The notes below the pieces were generated by a model that was given only the letters and a program-made list of their open reading frames with translations, was not told the DNA's origin and ran no database searches. Both the position numbers and the translations under genes were made by a program. Of a stretch of DNA of 64,000 nucleotides, positions 1 through 7,188 are shown one piece after another. Origin of the DNA: Collinsella sp. AF08-23 (GTDB lineage: Bacteria > Actinomycetota > Coriobacteriia > Coriobacteriales > Coriobacteriaceae). Location: contig NZ_QUHV01000007.1 in NCBI RefSeq assembly GCF_003479805.1, positions 991 to 64,990 of the forward strand, given 5' to 3'. The first letter of the stretch is position 1; each line of letters opens with the position of its first letter.

Positions 1-183
1 GCGGTTGTCGGCGGCGGCGGTGGAGCCGCAGGCGTGGACGCGCTGGATCCAGCGGTCGAGCGTCGACTTGCCGAGGTCGTACTCGCGCATCACCTCCGCG
101 CGGGGCTTTCCGGAGTCCACCAGGGCGACTATCTGCCGCCTGAACTCCTCGGTGAACTGCCTGGGGTGCTTGGGGTCCCGCAT
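1..183 (-). CDS. IS3-type transposase OrfA, N-terminal part (runs off the left edge)
   Basis: Sixty-one codons are visible, reading leftwards out of the window. The ATG has a GGAGG ribosome site six bases upstream. FTEEFRRQIVALVDSGKP, followed by a spaced helix ending in KSTLDRWIQ, is the helix-turn-helix layout of IS3/IS911 OrfA. That protein binds the element's ends and is joined to the OrfB integrase by frameshifting. OrfB would lie outside the window, so whether the element is complete cannot be judged. The end of the element should lie to the right of 183, near the TGTCCAATTTAG sequence at about 226-237. Confidence 0.75.
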   Translation of the reverse strand, partial: MRDPKHPRQFTEEFRRQIVALVDSGKPRAEVMREYDLGKSTLDRWIQRVHACGSTAAADNR

Positions 184-235
184 GGGGCCTCCTTTCCTCG
201 AAGGGCCCTCAGACTCTCATCCGACTGTCCAATTT
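1..235 (-). mobile_element. Right-hand end of an IS3-like insertion sequence
   Basis: The orfA above and its 5' leader form one end of an insertion sequence. The right boundary is placed near 235 because the reading frame of a second transposase, entering from the right, loses its coding sense at this point and stops within the leader. The terminal repeat itself cannot be confirmed because the other end is not in the window. Confidence 0.5.
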
Positions 236-390
236 AGTATAGCCACATCAGACATGGCCTCGGCGCAGCTGGCCAGCGCGACCGACCTCGCCTCGGACTC
301 GAACGCCCCGAAGCCGCCGGGCCCCTCCCTCAGCATGTCCAGGAACGCGGCCTCGAACGCCGCCACGGCGGCAGGTGCGGTAAGATTCAT
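217..390 (-). pseudogene. Truncated transposase N-terminus (possibly UPF0236/ISLre2 type)
   Basis: The frame starts at ATG 388-390 and reads MNLTAPAAVAAFEAAFLDML, then an acidic, Ala-rich segment to SCAEAMSD. It then runs into the leader of the IS3-like element and stops at 217-219, giving only 57 codons. The start resembles N-termini of UPF0236/ISLre2-type transposases as I remember them from gut actinobacteria, but too little is left for a firm family call. It looks like an older element that the IS3-like copy later interrupted. The 391-460 stretch is probably the outer end of this older element. Confidence 0.45.
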
Positions 391-445
391 CTCGGGTCTC
401 CTCTTCCTCGAATCTCGACAATCCGAAGGTAAGGGAGGCCCGCCC

Positions 446-2051
446 TCATTTCAAACCAACAATAACTTTATGCCGTCCTTCGAGGGCGGCGTCGACTTCC
501 TGTTCGCCGAGCTCGCAGCAGACGCAGAAGGTTCCGAAGTCGTTTGCGTAGTCGCTCATGCCCGCGTACTCCCAGTCGATGAGGTAGTACTTGCCCGATG
601 CGTCGATGAGAAAGTTGAGCATGAAGAAATCGTTGTGACAAAGACAGGCGGGGGGCGTTGTCTGCCCGGATGAAAGCTTCGAGTCGATCGACCTTTGCCG
701 CCATCTCGTGGTATCCGGGGATATCGATCGGGCCCTTTTCGAGTAGTAGACGCTTGTATCGCTTGGCCTCATCGTAGAAGTCGAAAGTGCGCTCCACGGC
801 CACATCGCTGTCGTGCAGGGCCCGTGCCATCTGCATGGCATGGGCTACTTGCGCGCAATTGCGGGGATCGAGCTGCGAGCAGTCGGGGATGAAGCGGCTG
901 ATCTTCCAGCCGCGGGTGGGGTCTTCGTAGATGAAGGTATCATCAAGGCCGAGTTTCTTGGCGACGGTTTGCGCGGCGGCCTCGCCTTCGCGACCGATGA
1001 GGAGCTCCGTTCCCACGCCTGGATGACGGTACACGTATTCACCGGCATCGGTTCTAAAGTGGCAGGACAGGTTGGTGAGACCCTGCTTGAGTGGGTACAC
1101 GTCGCGTATTTCTGCCTTCGTGCAGCCAAGAACCTGCACGATGCTGTCGAAGATGTCAGTATCGACGTTCTCTATGAAGTGGGGGTCGAACGCGCGCAGC
1201 TCGTCAAGGGAGTCGAATTCGTTGATGGCGTCTGTGGGGTATCTGCGCATGGTCATGGAGAATTCTTTGATATGGTCGATATAGAGCTCCTCCCACAGTT
1301 TGTCTTTTGTTGCAGGTCGATTGTATTCGGCTTCGAGGATTTCGACGAAACGCTTCGAGAATGCGCGATCGAAATAGACGTGGCCCAGCATATACCATGC
1401 ATTCGATCCGCCGATTGAGACGGATTTGATGACGTCTTGGGCACCGGTGGTCATGCACCACTCCTTCGTGGCCCCTTCGGCGAACTGAGCGGAATAATAT
1501 GCTGCGTAAACGTAGGGCTTGAAGGGGTTGATGATGAAGTAGTCATCGCTTGAGCAAATATAGGTGTTGCCGAGGCGCTCGCGGACTTTCATCAGGGAAG
1601 CATGGTTGTTACGCGATGCGTATTCGTCGTTGATGACGGTCGAGACGCCGTACTTGCTTTCAAGGTAGAAGAAGTATTCCTTTTTATATCCCACGACGAT
1701 GGTAATGTTGTTGATGCCCGCTTCGCGCAGTTGCTTGATCTGGCGCTCGATGAGGATCTCACCCCGAACGCGAAGCAAGCCTTTTGGCTTCTCGTAGGAG
1801 ATTGGAGCGAAGCGGCTTGAGAGCCCCGCTGCCATAATAATGGCGTTATCAACTTTGAAGGGATGGAGGGCTTCGAACCCCGCAGGGGTCACCGTGCCAT
1901 CCTTCGTCAGGCCTTCGTCTTCGAGTTCCTTCACGATGCGGTTGACGGTTCCTAGCGAGGCGCCCGTCGCTTGGGCGATGGCACGCTGACTGGGATTTTC
2001 TGCAGTTCTTAGGACGTTTAGAACTTCGAATTGCTTCTTTGATATATTCAT
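446..2051 (-). pseudogene. Broken HTH-LicC-LicA fusion: cytidylyltransferase plus choline-kinase-like protein
   Basis: The start is ATG 2049-2051. Residues 1-65 are a winged helix-turn-helix (QRAIAQATGASLGTVNRIV). From about residue 70 comes a nucleotidyltransferase (AIIMAAGLSSRFAP, then EKPKGLL), as in LicC, which makes CDP-choline. From about residue 300 comes a LicA/choline-kinase-like domain. The frame is lost at a run of six G (six C on the coding strand, 650-655). With one base fewer the reading continues as ACLCHNDFFMLNFLIDASGK and YYLIDWEYAG, the kinase catalytic and metal-binding loops. That frame ends early at 446 where insertion-sequence DNA begins, so the kinase C-terminus is also missing. 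The transferase half may still be made. The gene is divergent from the flippase, and its DNA-binding domain suggests autoregulation (inference). Confidence 0.8.
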
Positions 2052-2094
2052 CGATGCCTCTTCGTGGTCATTGGTGTCCCGCTGCCTTATGGTG

Positions 2095-2117
2095 TTCGTT
2101 TTAGTACAACAAACGAA
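2095..2117. promoter_or_regulatory. Dyad TTCGTTT-N9-AAACGAA between divergent promoters
   Basis: A seven-base inverted repeat, TTCGTTT (2095-2101) and AAACGAA (2111-2117), lies midway between the licC-licA fusion and the flippase. Its position and spacing suit an operator. The N-terminal helix-turn-helix of the fusion protein is the obvious candidate ligand, by inference only. Confidence 0.4.
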
Positions 2118-2195
2118 TGAAACTGAACACTTCACAGGGCTGTTCCAAGATGTAGCCGCAAGGTGCATGTTCAACGCGTTTGTTTGGGGGATGGC

Positions 2196-3437
2196 TTGGG
2201 TTCCGAGCTTTCTGTAAAAGCCAATATGGCCTGGAACTCCATCGGTTCGCTCTTCTATTCGGGCTGTCAGTGGCTCACGACGGTCCTGATCGTGCGCCTT
2301 ACAACGGGATATGACGCGGCCGGCGTGCTGGCGCTCGCCATGGCCGTCTCGAACGTCTTTGCCCCCGTGGCTCTCTATAAGATTCGCTCGTATCAGGTTT
2401 CCGACATCCATGAGAAGACTTCCAGCGGAGAATACGTCGGTTTTCGCATTGTAACCATCGGGTTGGCAGCGCTGCTTACCATAGGCTATATGGTTGCCAC
2501 CTGTCCTGCGAACGCCTATCTCGCCATCTGCCTGTATAGCGCGTTCAGATTCATCGATTTGTTCATCGATGTCCTTCACGGAATCGACCAGCAACATGCG
2601 CGTATGGACTACTGCGGTAAATCGATGCTTGCCCGCAGTATACTGTTCACCCTGTCGTTTGCGCTCGCGTTGTATTTCACCAACAACCTTGAAATCGCTA
2701 TCGCCGCCATGATCGTCTCGACGCTCCCCGTCATGTCCTACGATCTTCGCCGCGCGGGAAGCCTATCGTCGGTGGTTCCCGTGTTCTCCGGGAACGGTGT
2801 GCGGCGCCTGCTCGTCGAATGCTTCCCCGCGGTGCTTGGTACTGTCGCTTGCTCACTGGTCGTGACCGTGGCCAGGCAATACCTCGGCATGACGGAGGGG
2901 GAGTCGGCCCTTGGCATCTACGCTACGGTGTGCACGCCCATCGTGCTGATCCAGGCATGCTCTTCCTATGTCTACGCCCCGCTTCTGGGCATTTTTGCCT
3001 CCAAGCTTGATCGAGGGGATTTGACGGGCTTCGTAAAGCTTCTGGTACGGGTGTTCTGCTCGTTTGCAGTTATCTTTATTGGCGGGGGTATCCTTTTTCT
3101 TCTGTTCGGTGACGCATTTTTGCGACTGGTCTTCGGTAGCGCAATCGCCGAATACGGATTCTTGATGTATGCGGGTTTGGCGAGCTCTGCCTTCGCGGCA
3201 TGCATCGCGTTCGTGACGGACCTTTTGATTGCGATGAGGGATATGAGGGGGACGCTCATCGCCAATCTTGCAGGGTGCGCCATCTCGCTGCCTGCCTCGG
3301 TTGTGCTCGTAGATGCATGTGGAATGAACGGTGTGAGCTATTCCATCGCGTTTGCATACTGCGTCGCCGTCATACTCTCTTGCTGGCGGATCGCGCACGG
3401 TCTTCGCGAGCTGCGTCAACGTACGGTCGATGCATAA
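2196..3437 (+). CDS. Polysaccharide/teichoic-acid flippase (MATE/MOP-type membrane protein)
   Basis: The protein has about 413 residues and many hydrophobic segments. It opens with NMAWNSIGSLFYSGCQWLTT, the usual first helix of Wzx/TacF-type lipid-linked glycan exporters. Such proteins move undecaprenyl-linked repeat units across the cytoplasmic membrane. I chose TTG 2196 because GGGGGA lies just upstream; a GTG at 2163 is also in frame but has a poorer site. licD follows after nine bases with its own AAGGAG, so the two are probably one operon. Next to LicC/LicA/LicD-like genes this could be the counterpart of pneumococcal TacF, which exports choline-bearing teichoic acid chains. That specificity is inference. 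Confidence 0.82.
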   Translation: MGSELSVKANMAWNSIGSLFYSGCQWLTTVLIVRLTTGYDAAGVLALAMAVSNVFAPVALYKIRSYQVSDIHEKTSSGEYVGFRIVTIGLAALLTIGYMVATCPANAYLAICLYSAFRFIDLFIDVLHGIDQQHARMDYCGKSMLARSILFTLSFALALYFTNNLEIAIAAMIVSTLPVMSYDLRRAGSLSSVVPVFSGNGVRRLLVECFPAVLGTVACSLVVTVARQYLGMTEGESALGIYATVCTPIVLIQACSSYVYAPLLGIFASKLDRGDLTGFVKLLVRVFCSFAVIFIGGGILFLLFGDAFLRLVFGSAIAEYGFLMYAGLASSAFAACIAFVTDLLIAMRDMRGTLIANLAGCAISLPASVVLVDACGMNGVSYSIAFAYCVAVILSCWRIAHGLRELRQRTVDA

Positions 3438-3446
3438 GGAGTAAGT

Positions 3447-4295
3447 GTGAATAAGGATGAAGCGCTGAAGAAGCTACAGCTCAACGAGCTTGAAATTCTC
3501 AAAACAATCGCCGCACTCTGCGATGAGCACGGTATCGCCTGGTTCATCGATGCGGGAACGCTACTGGGGGCCGCTCGGCATCAGGGCTTTATCCCGTGGG
3601 ACGACGACATCGACATCGCGATGCTCCGATCTGATTTCGATCGCTTCATCGAGGTCGCACGGGGCCATCTTCCCGATGGGTACTCGCTTCATACGTTCGG
3701 CAACACCCCCGGTTTCGCGGGGATGTTTGCGAAGGTCTACCGCGATGGTACCGTGTTCGCGACAAGGGAGACCCAGGAGGCGGGCTGCGACCAGGGTATC
3801 TTCGTCGATATCTTTCCCTATGACTTTCTTGAGCCGGATGAGCGCATTGAGGCGAAGCAGCGTCGCACGGCGAAACTATGGCAGTCCGCTTCGTACCTTT
3901 GGCATTCGAAGACCATTGTCGTTCCGCATGGAGGGGGGTTAGGTCGCATCGAGGCAGTGGGCTGTCGCGCGGTTCATTACCTTGTAAAGGGCATCTTCTC
4001 TCGTGAGGGCATCAAGCGGCGATTCGATCGTGCCATCGTGAGGAGGGAGTTGCATCCAGACGATGTCGTGCTGGAGTTGGCATGGCCCAATGTTCAAGGG
4101 TATCGGGTGGGGGATTTACTTCCCGTCTCAACTCTTTCGTTTGAGGGGATTGATCTTCCGGTTCCGCGAGAATGGGAGCGCTATCTCGTTCAGATGTACG
4201 GTGATTGGAAAAAGCTGCCCGAACTTGAGAACCGTCGCACGCATCTCCCGCTGCTGCTGCGATTCCCGGATGGGACCAGCTGGTCGAGCGAGTAG
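3447..4295 (+). CDS. licD: LicD-family phosphotransferase
   Basis: The 282-residue cytoplasmic protein begins at GTG 3447 behind AAGGAG. It carries the LicD signature: WFIDAGTLLGAARHQGFIPW followed by DDDIDIAM, the metal-binding acidic patch of the nucleotidyltransferase fold. LicD enzymes transfer phosphocholine or related phospho-groups from a CDP carrier to surface sugars. It lies directly after the flippase and opposite a LicC/LicA-like gene. No LicB-type choline transporter is visible, so the donor may not be choline. The substrate is therefore open although the family is clear. Confidence 0.88.
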   Translation: MNKDEALKKLQLNELEILKTIAALCDEHGIAWFIDAGTLLGAARHQGFIPWDDDIDIAMLRSDFDRFIEVARGHLPDGYSLHTFGNTPGFAGMFAKVYRDGTVFATRETQEAGCDQGIFVDIFPYDFLEPDERIEAKQRRTAKLWQSASYLWHSKTIVVPHGGGLGRIEAVGCRAVHYLVKGIFSREGIKRRFDRAIVRRELHPDDVVLELAWPNVQGYRVGDLLPVSTLSFEGIDLPVPREWERYLVQMYGDWKKLPELENRRTHLPLLLRFPDGTSWSSE

Positions 4296-4692
4296 CGGTT
4301 TTTCTTTGCTTTTCAGAGTCCGCTCGTCGGTCTGAGTTACATCGGGGTTCGACGCTTCCAGGCGTCGTGCCCCTGTTGCCATTGAGGGGGCGAGCCGGCA
4401 TGACGAGTGGAGTGTCGTGATTCTTGCTCCATCCGAGTCAGCCATCACCTACGGTCTAGACTTTTGCCAGGCCTGTGAGCACCGTTTTTCCCGTGATGCC
4501 TGCGTTTAGCGCCGAAGGGGGCCGCGACCTCCACGTCGGCGACAAGTTGATTCGATCGACGGACGGGGCTTCGTCGTCTAGGCAAAGGCCGGGCGAGGAC
4601 TGCCAAAGCTAGGAGGCGATTGCGATGATCCTACGCTCCCGTTTTGATAGCTGGGATCTTGTTCTGGCTGCTGCTCGGTTGGGTCATTACCG
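4296..4692. other. Non-coding gap with no convincing gene
   Basis: About 400 bases separate licD from the convergent DUF2304 gene. A T-rich stretch at 4298-4313, just after licD, could help termination. A short plus-strand frame from 4629 reads as one hydrophobic helix (PVLIAGILFWLLLGWVITV). It has no start codon and runs into the 3' end of the DUF2304 gene, so it may be a remnant of a lost membrane protein or chance. Nothing else can be supported. Confidence 0.5.
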
Positions 4693-5055
4693 TCACTTGG
4701 TCTTCTTCCAGGATGCCTGGTGCTCGCTATCATGCTCCCGCAGCGCAATCTCCTGCGTGAGTGCCGTTACCTTGCGGCGCAGCCTAATGAGGTCGCTCTG
4801 CAGCCTGAAGTCTCTGATGAGTAGCAGGGCGATCATCGCGAGAAAGATGAAGTTCGATGGCGACTGGAACCCAAGCATGTTGGAGAAGAAGAATGCGATC
4901 TCGGGGAAGGCGGCGAGCACGACCAGACTGGAGCTCAAGACGAACCAATACAGTGCGTCAGCGGTCTCGAATGCCGATTTCTTGATCTGCTTCGCTACGA
5001 ATAACAGGACAACGACGGCGTTTGCAAAAAGGAAGATTCTGAGGGCGAGAGACAT
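4693..5055 (-). CDS. DUF2304 small membrane protein
   Basis: The protein has 120 residues. Three or so hydrophobic segments (near residues 4-20, 30-50 and 62-80) are followed by a charged C-terminal stretch likely to coil (LQSDLIRLRRKVTALTQEIA). This is the size and layout of DUF2304 proteins, which usually sit beside a GT2 polyprenyl-phosphate glycosyltransferase. The start at 5053-5055 has AGGAGG upstream, and the neighbouring GT2 stop lies within two bases, so the two are translationally coupled. The role is unknown; assistance to the lipid-linked sugar transferase is a reasonable guess. Confidence 0.82.
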   Translation of the reverse strand: MSLALRIFLFANAVVVLLFVAKQIKKSAFETADALYWFVLSSSLVVLAAFPEIAFFFSNMLGFQSPSNFIFLAMIALLLIRDFRLQSDLIRLRRKVTALTQEIALREHDSEHQASWKKTK

Positions 5056-5056
5056 G

Positions 5057-5743
5057 CTACCTCCTAAACCAGAGTGAGAGCAGGATGCTGGAGCAGGCGA
5101 CGGACATATAGCTGATCGATTTGGACAGGGTGAGATAGCTCTCACCGGCATGTCTGTCACGCATGGAAACCTGGCGCTCGACCACGTCCATACCGCAGCG
5201 CTTGATAAGGAACGCAAGCGTATCGGGCTCGGGCGATAGGTCGTCGCGGCTGGCGAACAGCTCGATTACCGAGCGGTTGTAGATACGCATGCCCGAAGTG
5301 GGGTCCTTGATGAGCTTTCCGGTGGTAAGGCGTATGAGCGCAGAAATAAGGTTCGATCCCAGCATCCTGAGCGAGGCGGGCTTGTTCTGTGTGACGAATC
5401 GTGAGCCGATAACGACGTCGGCGCCCGTCTGCTCCATATCGCGGACGAGGTTCTCGATATAGACAGGGATGTGCTGGCCGTCCGCATCGAACTGGATCGC
5501 ATGGTCGTAGCCGTGGCGGTGGGCGTATTTCATTCCCGTCTGGAAAGCGCCGGTTAGGCCGAGGTTTGCGGGAAGGTCAATGATGTCGTATCCGCGCGCG
5601 CGACACAGTTCGGAGGTCCGGTCGCGCGACCCGTCGTTGATGATCACGTAATCGTATTGGGGCGCTTGTTCACGAAGCTCTTCGACCGTGGCTATTATCG
5701 ATTCCTCTTCGTTGTATGCGGGGATGATGACGAGCGTTGACAT
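5057..5743 (-). CDS. GT2 glycosyltransferase, dolichol-phosphate-mannose-synthase-like
   Basis: The 228-residue protein carries the GT2 donor-binding core: VIIPAYNEEESI at the N-terminus, then INDGSRDRTSE and QFDADGQH (the metal-binding DxD equivalent). Later segments match DPM1-type enzymes, which load a sugar from a nucleotide donor onto polyprenyl phosphate at the inner face of the membrane. The short hydrophobic C-terminus could be a membrane contact. It is divergent from the GT4 gene, and DUF2304 follows immediately. The acceptor lipid and sugar cannot be told from sequence. Confidence 0.87.
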   Translation of the reverse strand: MSTLVIIPAYNEEESIIATVEELREQAPQYDYVIINDGSRDRTSELCRARGYDIIDLPANLGLTGAFQTGMKYAHRHGYDHAIQFDADGQHIPVYIENLVRDMEQTGADVVIGSRFVTQNKPASLRMLGSNLISALIRLTTGKLIKDPTSGMRIYNRSVIELFASRDDLSPEPDTLAFLIKRCGMDVVERQVSMRDRHAGESYLTLSKSISYMSVACSSILLSLWFRR

Positions 5744-5825
5744 TCCTAATGCAATCCTTTTTTTAATATTCCGTAAAGCGCAGTATTATATGATACGGCA
5801 GAATGTCGATGTGCGGGTGTACCAT

Positions 5826-7142
5826 ATGCAAAAGCGCAGAAGCGTGCATCTCTTTATTCGCGAATCGTTTCAATTCACCGGAAATGGGGTCTCTTTGTCG
5901 GCTTTCTGCATATTCTCTGCACTGTATGCACCAAGCATGGGTGGTGTTGAGCGCTTTACGCAAAGTCTTGCGATGGAGCTTGCGCACAGGGGGCATCGGG
6001 TCGTCATCGTGACGAACGATACGGGCGACCTGGGCCCCCATGAGCTCATCGACGTGCGGGGCGTTGCTGCGGCCGATGGCCGTGAGGCTCTCGACGGAGC
6101 GCCGCCGGATGGTCGCACGGGCCATATTGAGGTATTTCGCTTCCCCTGTATGTCGCTTCTAGGTGGCCGTTATCCCGTCCCCATCAAGAATGCTTGCTTC
6201 AGGTCCATCGTCTCTGCACTCGATTCGATGGCGTTCGACGGCGTTCTCGTGAATACGCGATTTTACATCCACTCCCTTCTCGGTACCGCATTTGCGCGTC
6301 GTCGCGGTCTTCGCCCCATTGTCCTCGATCATGGCTCGGCCTACCTCACTTTGGGGAGCAGCTTTGCCGATGCCGTGATAGCGCGTTACGAGGATGCTGT
6401 TACGGCACTGCTCAAGCGTCAAGGTGTCGATTTTTACGGTATCTCTCGTAAGAGCTGCGATTGGCTGCGTCATTTCGGTATCGAGGCTAGGGGTATCATC
6501 AGCAACTCGATCGACGCGGATGCGTACCGTGCCCAGGCGTCCTCGCGCGACTTTCGTTCCGATTTCGCCATTCCGCGCGAATCCATGATGGCGGCGTTCA
6601 CGGGGCGCCTGATACCCGAGAAAGGCATCTTCGTCTTGCTCGAGGCCTTCAAGCTTCTTCAGGACTACGCCGGTGTTTCAAAGGACGGCGACGACGGAAT
6701 TCCTCATCTGGTCGTTGCCGGCGATGGCCCGCTGCGCTCGGAGGTGGAGGGGTGCGGGTTGGACAACGTTCACCTTGCCGGCCGTCTTGATAGCGGCGAC
6801 ATCGCTGCGCTTCTGCTCCAGTCCGACGTATTCTGTCTGCCGACCCGCTCTGAGGGTTTTTCAACCTCGCTACTCGAGGCATCGGCTTGTGGAACCCCGA
6901 GCGTAGTTACGGATGTGGGGGGTGCGTTTGAGGTGATACCCGACGAATCCTGCGGCCATATCCTCAGGAAAGCCGATGCGGCCGAGCTCGCCGAGACGCT
7001 TCGGGGCATGTCCGGCGCACGCTCCGAGCTCGCTTTGATGGGGGAGCGCACGTACGCTCATGTTCGCGTCTCCTGCTCATGGGCCTCGACAGCCGATCAG
7101 CTGCTCGCGGCGTTCCGGGCTTGCGAGCCTCCTGTTCTATAA
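5826..7142 (+). CDS. GT4-type glycosyltransferase (Glycos_transf_1)
   Basis: This is a GT-B fold enzyme of about 438 residues. The N-terminal Rossmann half starts at SALYAPSMGGVERFTQSLA. The C-terminal donor domain contains AFTGRLIPEKG and SEGFSTSLLEASACGTPSV, the conserved E-x7-E region that binds the nucleotide sugar. I used ATG 5826, but homology begins only at LSAFCIFSALYAP, so TTG 5895 may be the true start. The frame stays open upstream to 5688, overlapping the divergent GT2 gene, which is not credible as coding. It probably adds a sugar to the lipid-linked surface glycan. Confidence 0.85.
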   Translation: MQKRRSVHLFIRESFQFTGNGVSLSAFCIFSALYAPSMGGVERFTQSLAMELAHRGHRVVIVTNDTGDLGPHELIDVRGVAAADGREALDGAPPDGRTGHIEVFRFPCMSLLGGRYPVPIKNACFRSIVSALDSMAFDGVLVNTRFYIHSLLGTAFARRRGLRPIVLDHGSAYLTLGSSFADAVIARYEDAVTALLKRQGVDFYGISRKSCDWLRHFGIEARGIISNSIDADAYRAQASSRDFRSDFAIPRESMMAAFTGRLIPEKGIFVLLEAFKLLQDYAGVSKDGDDGIPHLVVAGDGPLRSEVEGCGLDNVHLAGRLDSGDIAALLLQSDVFCLPTRSEGFSTSLLEASACGTPSVVTDVGGAFEVIPDESCGHILRKADAAELAETLRGMSGARSELALMGERTYAHVRVSCSWASTADQLLAAFRACEPPVL

Positions 7143-7188
7143 TTCTGCAACTTGTTCGTTTCGTTCTTCGTCTGTGTATCGTCTGTGT

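Noticed and set aside
468..2597. A 709-codon minus-strand frame read as one long protein
   Set aside because: Its first 180 or so codons overlap the flippase gene and have no domain sense; the family start is ATG 2049-2051. Its last 60 codons are the shifted frame after the C-tract.
4629..4745. A small membrane-protein gene
   Set aside because: There is one hydrophobic stretch without start codon or ribosome site, and it overlaps the 3' end of the DUF2304 gene on the other strand.
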